Assembly (NCBI GenBank): GCA_900554525.1
Contig: USHL01000033.1
Span: forward strand, 1 to 10,423
Reading direction: 5' to 3'
Length of the DNA: 10,423 nucleotides
Source: an uncultured Oscillospiraceae bacterium
GTDB taxonomy: Bacteria > Bacillota > Clostridia > Oscillospirales > Acutalibacteraceae
Position 1 is the first letter of the stretch. Every line of letters starts with the position of its first letter. Shown one piece after another: positions 1 through 7,645 of the stretch. A program made the position numbers and the translations under genes. Under the pieces are notes generated by a model. It saw nothing but the letters and a program-made list of their open reading frames with translations, was not told the origin of the DNA and ran no database searches.

Positions 1-729
1 GACGCTGTTGATGATTTCGGTGTTGTCGGCTGCTTTATTGTCGGTAGGAATATAGATTACGTCGACTTCAGCGCAGGCGGTTGTAACAACAGAGGTTATA
101 TCGTTGGAATCTGCAAATGTGTATTCACTGACTTCAAGCCCGCTTTCCTTCAGATATTTTGTGATTTCGGTCGCCTGATATTTTGAATTGGCCTCGGCGG
201 AGCAGTAAAGTATTCCGACCTTTTTGGCCTCCGGGAAAAGCTCGGTCAGCATTGCTGCCTGCTGATCGAGAGGTGCCAGATCGGATGTGCCTGAAATATT
301 TCTTCCGGTTTTTCCGGTCCAGTCACTTATATCAAGTGCAGTTGGGTAATCGGTGATAGATGTGGCGAGTATCGGAATATCACCGGTAGCGGTAGCGGCC
401 GACTGCAGTGCCGCAGTGCCGTTGGCCATTATAAGATCAACACCGGAGGATACAAACTGATTTGTAATGGTGGTGCAGTTGGTGGTTTCGCCTGAGGCAT
501 TCTGAAAGTTGAATTCCACATCATCGCCGAGCTTCTCTTCAAGAGCAGCCCGGAATCCCTCAGTAGCGGCATCGAGCGCTTCGTGCTGAGTGAGCTGGCA
601 GATTCCGACGGTATATTTTGCGTTTGTGCCGCTGGAATTGTCGGTCGTGCCGCAGCCTGAAAATGAAACACTGAGTGCCGCTGTCAAAACCGCAGCTGAC
701 GCGGCAGAGAGAAGTTTTTTAATTTTCAT
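1..729 (-). CDS. TrpX-like ABC transporter substrate-binding lipoprotein (partial, C-terminus beyond left edge)
   Basis: Read on the minus strand from the ATG at 729-727, this gives 243 codons that stay open to base 1, so the C-terminus is cut off by the window; whole family members are usually about 320-350 residues. The N-terminus is a lipoprotein signal: positive residues K2, K4 and K5, a hydrophobic Ala/Leu-rich stretch, then a lipobox FSGC with the lipidated Cys at 26. The mature part starts with a KYTVGICQL segment and carries GVDLIMANGT, IPILATSITDYP and KKVGILYCSAEANS segments typical of the ABC_sub_bind (PF04392) family. It would sit on the outer face of the membrane and hand a ligand to an ABC permease. 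TrpX members are proposed to take up tryptophan or other aromatic amino acids, but the ligand cannot be read here. The start is supported by AAGGAG at 743-738, 8 nt upstream. The permease and ATPase genes would be expected beyond base 1. Confidence 0.9.
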   Translation of the reverse strand, partial: MKIKKLLSAASAAVLTAALSVSFSGCGTTDNSSGTNAKYTVGICQLTQHEALDAATEGFRAALEEKLGDDVEFNFQNASGETTNCTTITNQFVSSGVDLIMANGTAALQSAATATGDIPILATSITDYPTALDISDWTGKTGRNISGTSDLAPLDQQAAMLTELFPEAKKVGILYCSAEANSKYQATEITKYLKESGLEVSEYTFADSNDITSVVTTACAEVDVIYIPTDNKAADNTEIINSV

Positions 730-737
730 AAAATTTG

Positions 738-743
738 CTCCTT
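738..743 (-). promoter_or_regulatory. Ribosome binding site of the TrpX-like gene
   Basis: On the minus strand AAGGAG lies 8 nt before the ATG at 729. It is a near-perfect Shine-Dalgarno match and fixes the start codon of a gene whose far end is not in the window. Confidence 0.8.
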
Positions 744-764
744 AAAAGGTTATTTATATCAGCT

Positions 765-793
765 AATATAACACTTTAAAGTATTAAAGTCAA
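765..793 (-). promoter_or_regulatory. Sigma-A promoter of the TrpX-like gene
   Basis: On the minus strand the -35 box TTGACT (793-788) and the -10 box TATATT (770-765) are separated by exactly 17 nt. Transcription should start near base 758, giving a leader of only about 30 nt. The spacer contains the palindrome ACTTTAAAGT (773-782) and the near-repeat TTAAAGT at 776-782 and 784-790, which could be an operator; that role is inference. The leader is too short for a T-box or other riboswitch. Confidence 0.75.
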
Positions 794-796
794 GCG

Positions 797-808
797 TTTT
801 TGCAAAAA
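797..808. repeat. 12-bp perfect palindrome between the divergent promoters
   Basis: TTTTTGCAAAAA is a perfect inverted repeat with no loop. It lies between the two outward-facing -35 boxes (788-793 for the minus-strand gene, 821-826 for recJ). It could be a small operator, or simply an A/T tract that bends DNA or acts as an UP-like element. No regulator can be named from the sequence. Confidence 0.4.
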
Positions 809-820
809 ATATTTTAGAAG

Positions 821-849
821 TTGAAAAATAGAGTGTTTAGTGGTAAAAT
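821..849 (+). promoter_or_regulatory. Sigma-A promoter with extended -10 box driving the recJ operon
   Basis: The -35 box TTGAAA (821-826) and the -10 box TAAAAT (844-849) are 17 nt apart, and TG at 841-842 gives the extended -10 form TGnTAAAAT. Transcription should begin near 856, about 30 nt before the recJ start. This is the only clear promoter before the six-gene run from recJ to the nucleoside kinase, so it probably drives them all. Confidence 0.75.
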
Positions 850-885
850 AAACGATATATAGGCACAGCGGGGCGGGTATTTACA

Positions 886-2898
886 ATGGGTATGAAAAAA
901 TGGCTTGTTGAGAGCTTTGATAAAAATTTGGCAAAAGAGCTTGCCGATGAATGTGATATTGACCCGATAACTGCGCTTATTGCCTCCTCAAGAGGCTATT
1001 CCGACCCGGCGGAATTGGAGCAGTTCCTTTCAGACGAGCCCTGTTTTGCCGATCCGCGCGAGCTTGCGGATATTGCAAAGGCCTCCGATATAATAAACAG
1101 TGAAATCCAAAAGGACGCAAAAATTGCGGTTTACGGTGATTATGACTGTGACGGCGTCACTGCGACAGCTATGCTTTACGGTTATTTGAAAAAGCGCGGG
1201 GCAGATTGCCTTTATTATATTCCTGACCGTTTTTCTGAGGGCTACGGTATGAATATTTCCGCGGTCAATTTTCTGAAGATGCAGAATACGGAACTAATTA
1301 TAACTGTTGATAACGGAATAGCTTCTGCGGAGGCGATAGCGCATGCCAAGGAGCTTGGAATGCTGGTAGTAGTCACCGATCATCATCTGCCTCCCGAAAA
1401 GCTTCCGCCTGCCGACGCTGTGGTTGACCCGCATCGCAGAGACTGTCCTTCTTCTTTTAAGGACATTTGCGGAGCGCAGGTGGCTTTTAAGCTTATATGC
1501 GTGCTTGAGGGCAAGGAGCCTGAAGAACTGCTTTCGGACTATGCCGATCTGCTTGCGGCGGCGGTTACAGCGGATGTTATGCCGCTCAGATATGAAAACC
1601 GCGATATTGTACGCGCAGGTCTCGATAAGCTTAGATATTCGCCGTCTGTCGGGCTTTCGGCGCTTATTAATTCTTCGGGAATTACAAAGGATAATCTTTC
1701 GGCGGGTAAGATTGCTTTTACCATAGCGCCGCGTCTGAATGCGGCGGGCAGAATGGCGAGCGCTTCAGAGGCGGTGGATCTGCTTTGCTGTGAAAATATG
1801 CTCAAGGCGCTTGAAACAGCTACAAAGATAGAAAGCTACAATACAAGGCGCCAGCAGATTGAAAAGGAAATTTTGGCCGAAGCAGTCGAAATTATAGAAA
1901 AAAACGGATATTTTAACGACAGGGTAATAGTGGTTGACGGCATTGGCTGGCATCATGGCGTTATAGGTATCGTCGCATCAAAATTGGCCGAGAAGTATGG
2001 CTGCCCTGCTATTGTAATATCAAGTGACGGAGAAACAGCGGTGGGCTCCGGCCGCAGCTTCGAGGGCTTTTCTCTTTATGATGCTATGGCTTCCTGTTCC
2101 GAACTGTTTTTAAAATTCGGAGGACATGAGCTTGCCGCGGGCATTACTTTTAAATCAAAGGATATTTCGATATTCAGAACCCGTATAAATGATTATGCTT
2201 TTAATACGGTATATGTGCCGCCCACGCTTAAGCTTGACTGCAGGGTAAATCCTGCGGGACTTACGGTTGATCTCGCCGAGGCGGTAGCTATACTTGAACC
2301 GTTCGGGAACGGGAATCAGCAGCCGGTTTTCGGAGTATACGGCGCCGCACTTGACAATGTGATTCCTGTCGGCAAAGGCAGGCATTTAAGGCTTATATTT
2401 TCAAAAGAGGGCTATACATTTCAGGCTTTTCTTTTCGGCGTAATGCCAGAGCAGTTCTGCTTTGAGCCCGGAGAAATTCTCGATGTGGCTGTTACGGCAG
2501 AGCTTGGCTTTTATAACGGCGCCGCTGAGCTGAAAGTGATTGTAAGGGCCCTGAGAATGAACGGAACCGATGACGATAAGCTTTTTTCCGATAAGGATAA
2601 CTATACCAGATACATAACAGGGCGGGATTTTGAGCCGACCTTGCTGCCGTCAAGAGTGCAGGTCGGTGAAATATATAAATTTATTTGTGCAAAGCCGGTG
2701 TCCGAAGAGCGTATAATATATAAATTTGTAAATTCCGTAGGTTATGCAAAGACCATGATTGCTCTGAAAACTCTTTCGGAGCTTGATTTGATAACCGAAA
2801 ACGGCGGTGTATATTCTTCAGTACCGTCAAATATAAAGACTGATCTTAAAAATTCCGAGACTTACCGCAGTCTGCTTGAAAGGAGTGAGCGTGCTTGA
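886..2898 (+). CDS. recJ: Single-stranded-DNA-specific 5'-3' exonuclease RecJ
   Basis: The 670-residue protein is a cytoplasmic exonuclease that degrades single-stranded DNA 5' to 3' in recombination and mismatch or base-excision repair. The DHH phosphoesterase core is intact: GDYDCDG (motif I, D85, D87, D89), VDNG (141-144), TDHH (164-167) and DPH (181-183). The DHHA1 part carries FGGHELAAG near 411-419 (G412, G413, H414). An OB-like region follows at about 445-560. The last 100 or so residues look like the extra C-terminal domain of Firmicutes RecJ, ending in a KTDLKNSETYRSL-type segment. Length fits the family. ATG 886 is preferred, with an in-frame ATG at 892 as an alternative. The only Shine-Dalgarno candidate is the purine run GGGGCGGG at 870-877, so initiation may be modest. 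The stop codon overlaps the start of rel. Confidence 0.96.
   Translation: MGMKKWLVESFDKNLAKELADECDIDPITALIASSRGYSDPAELEQFLSDEPCFADPRELADIAKASDIINSEIQKDAKIAVYGDYDCDGVTATAMLYGYLKKRGADCLYYIPDRFSEGYGMNISAVNFLKMQNTELIITVDNGIASAEAIAHAKELGMLVVVTDHHLPPEKLPPADAVVDPHRRDCPSSFKDICGAQVAFKLICVLEGKEPEELLSDYADLLAAAVTADVMPLRYENRDIVRAGLDKLRYSPSVGLSALINSSGITKDNLSAGKIAFTIAPRLNAAGRMASASEAVDLLCCENMLKALETATKIESYNTRRQQIEKEILAEAVEIIEKNGYFNDRVIVVDGIGWHHGVIGIVASKLAEKYGCPAIVISSDGETAVGSGRSFEGFSLYDAMASCSELFLKFGGHELAAGITFKSKDISIFRTRINDYAFNTVYVPPTLKLDCRVNPAGLTVDLAEAVAILEPFGNGNQQPVFGVYGAALDNVIPVGKGRHLRLIFSKEGYTFQAFLFGVMPEQFCFEPGEILDVAVTAELGFYNGAAELKVIVRALRMNGTDDDKLFSDKDNYTRYITGRDFEPTLLPSRVQVGEIYKFICAKPVSEERIIYKFVNSVGYAKTMIALKTLSELDLITENGGVYSSVPSNIKTDLKNSETYRSLLERSERA
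2879..2897 (+). promoter_or_regulatory. Ribosome binding site deciding a TTG start for rel
   Basis: AAAGGAG (2879-2885) lies inside the end of recJ, 9 nt before TTG 2895-2897. The ATG at 2899-2901 and the GTGs at 2885 and 2891 are out of frame with rel. TTG is therefore the best start, overlapping the recJ stop as TTGA. Confidence 0.75.
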
Positions 2899-5087
2899 AT
2901 GCTGAACAGCAAAAAAATTATGATACTCTTTATAAACAAATGCAGGATTTTGGCGGCACATATGATTATGACCTGATTAAAAAAGCGTTTGAATTCTGTG
3001 TTCGGGTGCATGACGGTCAGAAACGGTATACAAATGAGGATTATTATATTCATCCGTATAATGTCGCTTCCATAATTGTTTCGCTCGGTATGGACAGCGA
3101 ATCTATAGCCGCGGCTCTTTTGCATGATGTCGTTGAGGATACCGATACCACAGTTGAAGACATAAAGCGGGAATTCGGCTCCGAGGTAGCGCTTATTGTT
3201 GACGGCGTGACTAAAATAGGGCGTCTTAATTTTTACACCAAGGAGCAGCAGCAGGCTGAGAGTCTTAGAAAAATGCTGATCGCTATGGGTCAGGATATCC
3301 GCGTTATAATCATAAAGCTTGCCGACAGGCTCCATAATATGCGCACTATCGATGCTATGCCTGAACAGAAGCAGCGCGATAAATCGCTTGAAACACTGGA
3401 GGTATATGCCCCGATTGCACACCGTCTCGGTATACGCCCGGTCAAGGAAGAGCTTGAGGATCTTGCAATAAAACATCTTGACCCGATCGCATATAAAGAA
3501 ATTGAGGAGCTTCTTCTACTGCGCCGGCAGGACAGGGAGCAGATCCTCGAGGACATCAAAAAGCGTATTGAGGAACGTCTCAGAGAGGAAATGCCGGGAG
3601 TGCAGATGGCTTTTCAGGGCAGGGTGAAATCCATACACGGCATATACCGAAAGATGTATGTGCAGGGAAAGGACTTTGACGAAATATACGATATTTATGC
3701 TATCCGTATAATTACCGATACGGTGGCCGACTGCTATAATATCCTCGGAATTATGCATGATATGTTCCGGCCGATTCCTAACCGCTTTAAAGATTATATA
3801 GCTACTCCTAAGCCTAATATGTATCAGTCTTTGCACACTACGGTTATAAGCCGGGAGGGGGTTCCGTTTGAAATACAGATACGCACCTTTGAAATGCATC
3901 ATACGGCCGAATTCGGTATAGCCGCACACTGGAAATATAAAGAGGGAATAACCGATAACGACCGCAAGATGGAGGATCGTCTTGCCTGGATACGCCAGAT
4001 ACTCGACAGCCAGTCGGCTACTTCCGATGCCTCGGATATCATTCGAAGCATAAAAGTCGATCTATCTCAGGAGGATGTTTTCGCGGTCACGCCGAAGGGG
4101 GATATTATAAATCTTCCGGTGGGTTCTACGATCGTGGATTTTGCCTTTGCCATTCATTCGGCTGTCGGAATACGTATGGTCGGCGCCAAGGCAGACGGTA
4201 AGATAGTGCCGATAAACCACGAAATTAAAACCGGAGAGGTCATAGAAATACTGACAACCAATCAGCCGGGACACGGCCCGAGCAGGGATTGGCTGAATAT
4301 TGCGGTCACCTCGCAGGCTAAATCAAAAATACGTTCTTGGTTTAAAAAAGAAAAGCGTACCGAGAATATCGCGGCGGGCAAACTGGACATCGAACGTGAA
4401 TTCAAACGCAGCGGCATTGACATTACGGAAACGGATTTTGATGCTTTTATAGATGAAATAGCACAGAAATTCCGTTTTGCAAACGCGGATGAGTTTTATG
4501 CGGCGATAGGCTACGGCGGAATCCTGCTTTCAAAAATAATGCCCCGCATAAAAGAGGAGTACAATAAACGAAACAATGCTCCGAAGCCGGCGGAGCTTAC
4601 ACCGATACCCGAAAGAAGGCTTACAAAATCCTCTGACGGCGTAATAGTTGAAGGAATAGACAATTGCCTTGTCAAGCTTTCAAAATGCTGTACGCCGCTA
4701 CCGGGTGATGACATAATCGGATATATTACGCGCGGTCACGGCGTTTCCATTCACAAGCGCGACTGCAATAATGTTCCTGTGCACATAGAGGATTCACCTG
4801 AGCCCGAACGCTGGATAAAGGCGTACTGGGACGGCACAAAATCCGATTCATTTGTATCTACCTTGCAGGTTTCGGCAATTTTCAGCGACAGCATAGTGCT
4901 TGATGTTATGAACACGGTTTATAATATGCGTGTTCCGGTGCACAGCATCAATGCACGCCAGACCAAAAGCGGCAACTGTATTATCGTGATGACGGTAAGC
5001 GCCGAAAGCGTAGAACATTTGAAAAGCATAATTTCAAGGCTTGAAAAGCTGCCGGGAATATTCAATGTGGAAAGGATAAATCAGTAA
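2895..5087 (+). CDS. rel: Bifunctional (p)ppGpp synthetase/hydrolase Rel (RelA/SpoT homologue)
   Basis: The 730-residue cytoplasmic enzyme makes and degrades the alarmone (p)ppGpp in the stringent response, using ATP plus GTP/GDP and sensing stalled ribosomes. The N-terminal HD hydrolase domain has H53, the H77-D78 pair with E81-D82, and the KLADRLHNMRT motif (D144, N148). The synthetase domain has GRVKSIHGIYRKM from 242, YDIYAIR (265-271), RFKDY (297-301), YQSLHTTV and FEIQIRT (E326). RFKD fits the RXKD signature of bifunctional Rel rather than the EXDD of synthetase-only RelA. A TGS domain spans about 394-454. The zinc-finger/CC region has C591, C598, C599 and C624, and an ACT domain fills about 655-730. 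All five regulatory and catalytic parts look whole. It starts at TTG, overlaps recJ by 4 nt, and its TAA shares one base with the dtd ATG, suggesting translational coupling on both sides. Confidence 0.96.
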   Translation: MNAEQQKNYDTLYKQMQDFGGTYDYDLIKKAFEFCVRVHDGQKRYTNEDYYIHPYNVASIIVSLGMDSESIAAALLHDVVEDTDTTVEDIKREFGSEVALIVDGVTKIGRLNFYTKEQQQAESLRKMLIAMGQDIRVIIIKLADRLHNMRTIDAMPEQKQRDKSLETLEVYAPIAHRLGIRPVKEELEDLAIKHLDPIAYKEIEELLLLRRQDREQILEDIKKRIEERLREEMPGVQMAFQGRVKSIHGIYRKMYVQGKDFDEIYDIYAIRIITDTVADCYNILGIMHDMFRPIPNRFKDYIATPKPNMYQSLHTTVISREGVPFEIQIRTFEMHHTAEFGIAAHWKYKEGITDNDRKMEDRLAWIRQILDSQSATSDASDIIRSIKVDLSQEDVFAVTPKGDIINLPVGSTIVDFAFAIHSAVGIRMVGAKADGKIVPINHEIKTGEVIEILTTNQPGHGPSRDWLNIAVTSQAKSKIRSWFKKEKRTENIAAGKLDIEREFKRSGIDITETDFDAFIDEIAQKFRFANADEFYAAIGYGGILLSKIMPRIKEEYNKRNNAPKPAELTPIPERRLTKSSDGVIVEGIDNCLVKLSKCCTPLPGDDIIGYITRGHGVSIHKRDCNNVPVHIEDSPEPERWIKAYWDGTKSDSFVSTLQVSAIFSDSIVLDVMNTVYNMRVPVHSINARQTKSGNCIIVMTVSAESVEHLKSIISRLEKLPGIFNVERINQ

Positions 5088-5551
5088 TGAAAGCGGTGAT
5101 TCAAAGGGTAAGCTCTGCATCGGTAGCAGTGCGCGGCGACACTGTCGGCAGCTGCGGAAAGGGGTATATGGTGCTTTTCGGCGCCGTGCAGGGCGATGCC
5201 CCGCGCGATGCTGAGCTTCTTGCCGAAAAGACCGTAAATCTCAGAGTATTCTGTGACGAAAACGGCAAAATGAACCGTTCAGTGCTTGATATCGGCGGTG
5301 ATGCGCTGGTAATTTCGCAGTTTACATTATGCGCAGATGTAAGAAAAGGCAACCGTCCGTCTTTCACAGGCGCAATGGAGCCGTCTGCGGCCGAAAGGCT
5401 TTATGATTACTATTGCGAACGACTTTCTGCTTTGGGTATAAATTCGGTGCAGAAGGGAATATTCGGTGCTGATATGAAGGTGAGTCTCGTGAATGACGGT
5501 CCGGTAACGATACTGTTTGATACTGATATATGGAGAAGAAATGAAAATTAG
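5087..5551 (+). CDS. dtd: D-aminoacyl-tRNA deacylase
   Basis: The 154-residue enzyme hydrolyses D-amino acids (such as D-Tyr) and mischarged glycine from tRNA, a chirality proofreading step in translation. The first residues MKAVIQRVSSASV are typical of the family. The two active-site signatures are present: SQFTL (77-81) and the Gly-cisPro motif region NDGPVT (136-141), preceded by the conserved FGADM stretch. Length matches the usual 145-155 residues. The ATG at 5087 shares its A with the rel stop codon (TAATG), and AAGGA at 5072-5076 lies 10 nt upstream. Pairing with rel is common in Firmicutes. It overlaps the next gene by 11 nt. Confidence 0.95.
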   Translation: MKAVIQRVSSASVAVRGDTVGSCGKGYMVLFGAVQGDAPRDAELLAEKTVNLRVFCDENGKMNRSVLDIGGDALVISQFTLCADVRKGNRPSFTGAMEPSAAERLYDYYCERLSALGINSVQKGIFGADMKVSLVNDGPVTILFDTDIWRRNEN

Positions 5552-6152
5552 AGTTATACATTTGGGCCTTATAAAAACAAACTGCTATATGCTTTTGTCT
5601 GATAGTGCGGCGATAGTTATAGATCCGGGTTTTATATCTGATATAACACGGGATTTTTTGCTGGAAAACAATACCCGAGAACGGATGATACTGCTGACTC
5701 ATGCCCATTTTGACCATATAGGCGGGGCTGAGGCGCTGCGTCGGGAAACAGGTGTCGGAATAGGTATCGGCAGTATAGATGCGCCGGCACTTGCCGACAC
5801 GGGGAGAAATCTTTCCGATCAGTTTCATGCTCATATAGCGCCTTTTGAAGCCGACCGCTTGTTTGAGAGCAATGAAAAATTCAGCATAGGTGACCTCGAT
5901 ATCAGTGTTATATTTACTCCCGGTCATACGGTGGGCGGGGTTTCTTACCTTATCGGCGACTGTCTTTTTTCCGGCGATACGCTTTTCTGCGGTTCTGTCG
6001 GGCGCACCGATTTTCCCGGCGGAGATATAAAGGCGCTTAAAAAATCGGTGCATCGGCTGGCTGCGCTCGGAAATGATATAAAGGTGTATCCCGGCCATGG
6101 CGATTTTACACTTATGTCGCTTGAAAAGGAAAATAATATGTTTTTGTGGTAG
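5541..6152 (+). CDS. MBL-fold metallo-hydrolase, glyoxalase II-like
   Basis: The 203-residue protein is a metallo-beta-lactamase-fold hydrolase that binds two metal ions. Ligands are visible: THAHFDH (H54, H56, D58, H59), TPGHT (H129), the SGD motif (D146), and PGHG near the C-terminus (H186). The GSVGRTDFPGGD segment (151-162) is shared with glyoxalase II-like YcbL/YqgX-type proteins, which act on glutathione-like thioesters or related substrates, but the real substrate is unknown. The start is placed at ATG 5541 because GGAGAA (5532-5537) precedes it and the protein then begins MKIRVIHLG, aligned with family starts; an in-frame TTG at 5517 would add eight unlikely residues. It overlaps dtd by 11 nt and is followed by hemZ after 4 nt. 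Genes of this type follow dtd and precede hemZ in many Clostridia. Confidence 0.9.
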   Translation: MKIRVIHLGLIKTNCYMLLSDSAAIVIDPGFISDITRDFLLENNTRERMILLTHAHFDHIGGAEALRRETGVGIGIGSIDAPALADTGRNLSDQFHAHIAPFEADRLFESNEKFSIGDLDISVIFTPGHTVGGVSYLIGDCLFSGDTLFCGSVGRTDFPGGDIKALKKSVHRLAALGNDIKVYPGHGDFTLMSLEKENNMFLW

Positions 6153-6156
6153 TATT

Positions 6157-7645
6157 ATGAAATTAGCCTTAATTAACCATTCGTTCAGATATGAGCTTGA
6201 AAAGCTTATAAGAATATTTATGCCTTTTGAAAAAATCGGATTTTGTGATTATGCTCCGAAAGACGGTGACTGTGCGGTTACGGTGCTTGAGCATCAGAAG
6301 GAATATACTTTGCTTAAGGCGGAACTGTATCTTTCAAAAAAACATTTTGAAGCCGAAAAACTTCTTGCGGACGATACTCCGGATTACGAAAAGGAATGTG
6401 AACGCCTTCTTGCAGTGGCTCTTTACGATTGTTTTGTAAAGGCTTCGGGTTATGTGCCGCCGTGGGGAATACTTACCGGCGTGCGGCCGGCCAAGCTATT
6501 TTTGCGTCTTAAGGAAACTATGGGGCAGAGCAGCGCGGAGGAGTGGTTTAAAAACGCGCTTTTGGTACATAATAATAAAATATCGCTTTGTGCCGAGTCG
6601 GTAGCAGGCGAGGAGAAAATAATCTCGCTTTCCCGCCCGGATTCTTTCAGTCTTTATATTTCGGTTCCGTTCTGTCCTACAAGATGCTCTTACTGTTCAT
6701 TTGTTTCACATTCGATTGCACACGCCAAGGCACTTATACCCGAATATGTGAATTTGCTGATAAAAGAAATAGAGATTACGGCGGCAGCGGCGCACCGTCT
6801 CGGACTGCGGCTCGAGACGGTTTATATAGGCGGCGGCACGCCTACAACTCTTTCGGCGGATCAGCTGAGCGCGGTAATGGAAGCGGTAAATAAAAGCTTT
6901 GACCTTTCATATCTCAAGGCTCAAGGAATTCACAGTGGAAGCGGGAAGACCCGATACGATAGATAAGGAAAAGTTGCGTGTCATAAAGAAAAACGGCGCT
7001 CGCCGCATAAGCATAAATCCGCAGACTATGAATGACGCTATGCTTGAAAAAATTGGCCGAAAGCATACTGCTGCCGAAACCGAAGCGGCATTTTTACTGG
7101 CACGGCGATATGGCTTTGACAATATAAATATGGATTTAATAGCCGGTCTGCCCTCAGATACACTTGAAAGCTTTAAAAGTACGGTGGAGCGGGTTTTGGC
7201 ACTTAATCCCGAAAGTATAACGGTGCATTCTCTTTCCATGAAACGGGCATCGGGACTTACGGCCGAAGGAGTTTTTCCTGAGCTTAAGGAGGGAAAAACC
7301 GCGTCGGAAATGGTGGATTACGCGCATGATACGCTATCCACAAACGGCATACTGCCTTATTATATGTACCGCCAGAGCAAGACTATAGGCAATCTTGAAA
7401 ATGTCGGTTATGCAAGGCATGGTGCTGAATGTCTTTACAATGTATACATTATGGATGAGACTCATACCATTCTTGCCTGCGGCGCATCGGCGGTCACAAA
7501 GCTTAGAGAGCCCGGAGGAAATTATATCGAACGAATTTTTAATTTTAAATATCCATATGAATATATTAACAGATTCAATGAGTTGATGGAAAGAAAGGAC
7601 GGTATTTTTAAATTCTATGAAAAATACCCTACAGTATATAAATGA
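6157..7645 (+). pseudogene. hemZ: hemZ, radical SAM coproporphyrinogen dehydrogenase-like protein, frameshifted by a 7-bp duplication
   Basis: Two frames together encode a HemZ-type radical SAM protein. The first runs from ATG 6157 to a stop at 6964-6966. It holds the N-terminal HemZ domain, the iron-sulfur motif VPFCPTRCSYC (C173, C177, C180; CX3CX2C) and GGGTPT (225-230). The second, one base ahead, runs through 6926 to the stop at 7643-7645 and holds EFTVEAGRPDTI, RISINPQTMND, INMDLIAGLP and the C-terminal domain. The break lies exactly at a tandem CTCAAGG pair (6913-6926). Deleting one copy gives SYLKEFTVEAG and a 493-residue protein, matching the family length of about 500. As written, translation ends in the middle of the SAM barrel, so the product should be inactive. 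HemZ is named as an oxygen-independent coproporphyrinogen III oxidase-like protein; lacking a fourth Cys after CSYC, it is closer to HemW-like proteins, and a true oxidase role is uncertain. No good Shine-Dalgarno precedes it, so coupling to the MBL gene is likely. A sequencing or assembly error is possible. Confidence 0.85.
6913..6926 (+). repeat. 7-bp tandem duplication (CTCAAGG)x2 that breaks hemZ
   Basis: CTCAAGG occurs at 6913-6919 and again immediately at 6920-6926. Seven bases is not a multiple of three, so the extra copy shifts the reading frame by one. With one copy removed, codons 253-258 read L-K-E-F-T-V and the HemZ consensus continues without a gap. This pattern is typical of replication slippage. 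Confidence 0.9.

Noticed and set aside
2670..2727. Thirteen-base direct repeat AATATATAAATTT within recJ
   Set aside because: The copies are 45 bp apart in frame and both encode IYKF; AT-rich codons in a conserved gene explain it without a mobile or regulatory element.
2862..3476. Long minus-strand open frame opposite rel
   Set aside because: It lies entirely opposite the ends of recJ and rel, which are certain genes, has no family features, and arises from codon bias of the real strand.
5517..5540. TTG 5517 as the start of the MBL gene
   Set aside because: ATG 5541 has a Shine-Dalgarno and gives the family-like N-terminus; the extra eight residues do not resemble the family.
5364..6098. 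244-codon minus-strand open frame opposite dtd and the MBL gene
   Set aside because: Its composition is not protein-like for this organism, and it is fully covered by two well-supported genes on the other strand.
6899..6966. Programmed +1 frameshift in hemZ
   Set aside because: No slippery codon, rare codon run or stimulating structure is visible at the junction, and removing one 7-bp repeat unit restores the consensus exactly. A plain duplication explains the break better.
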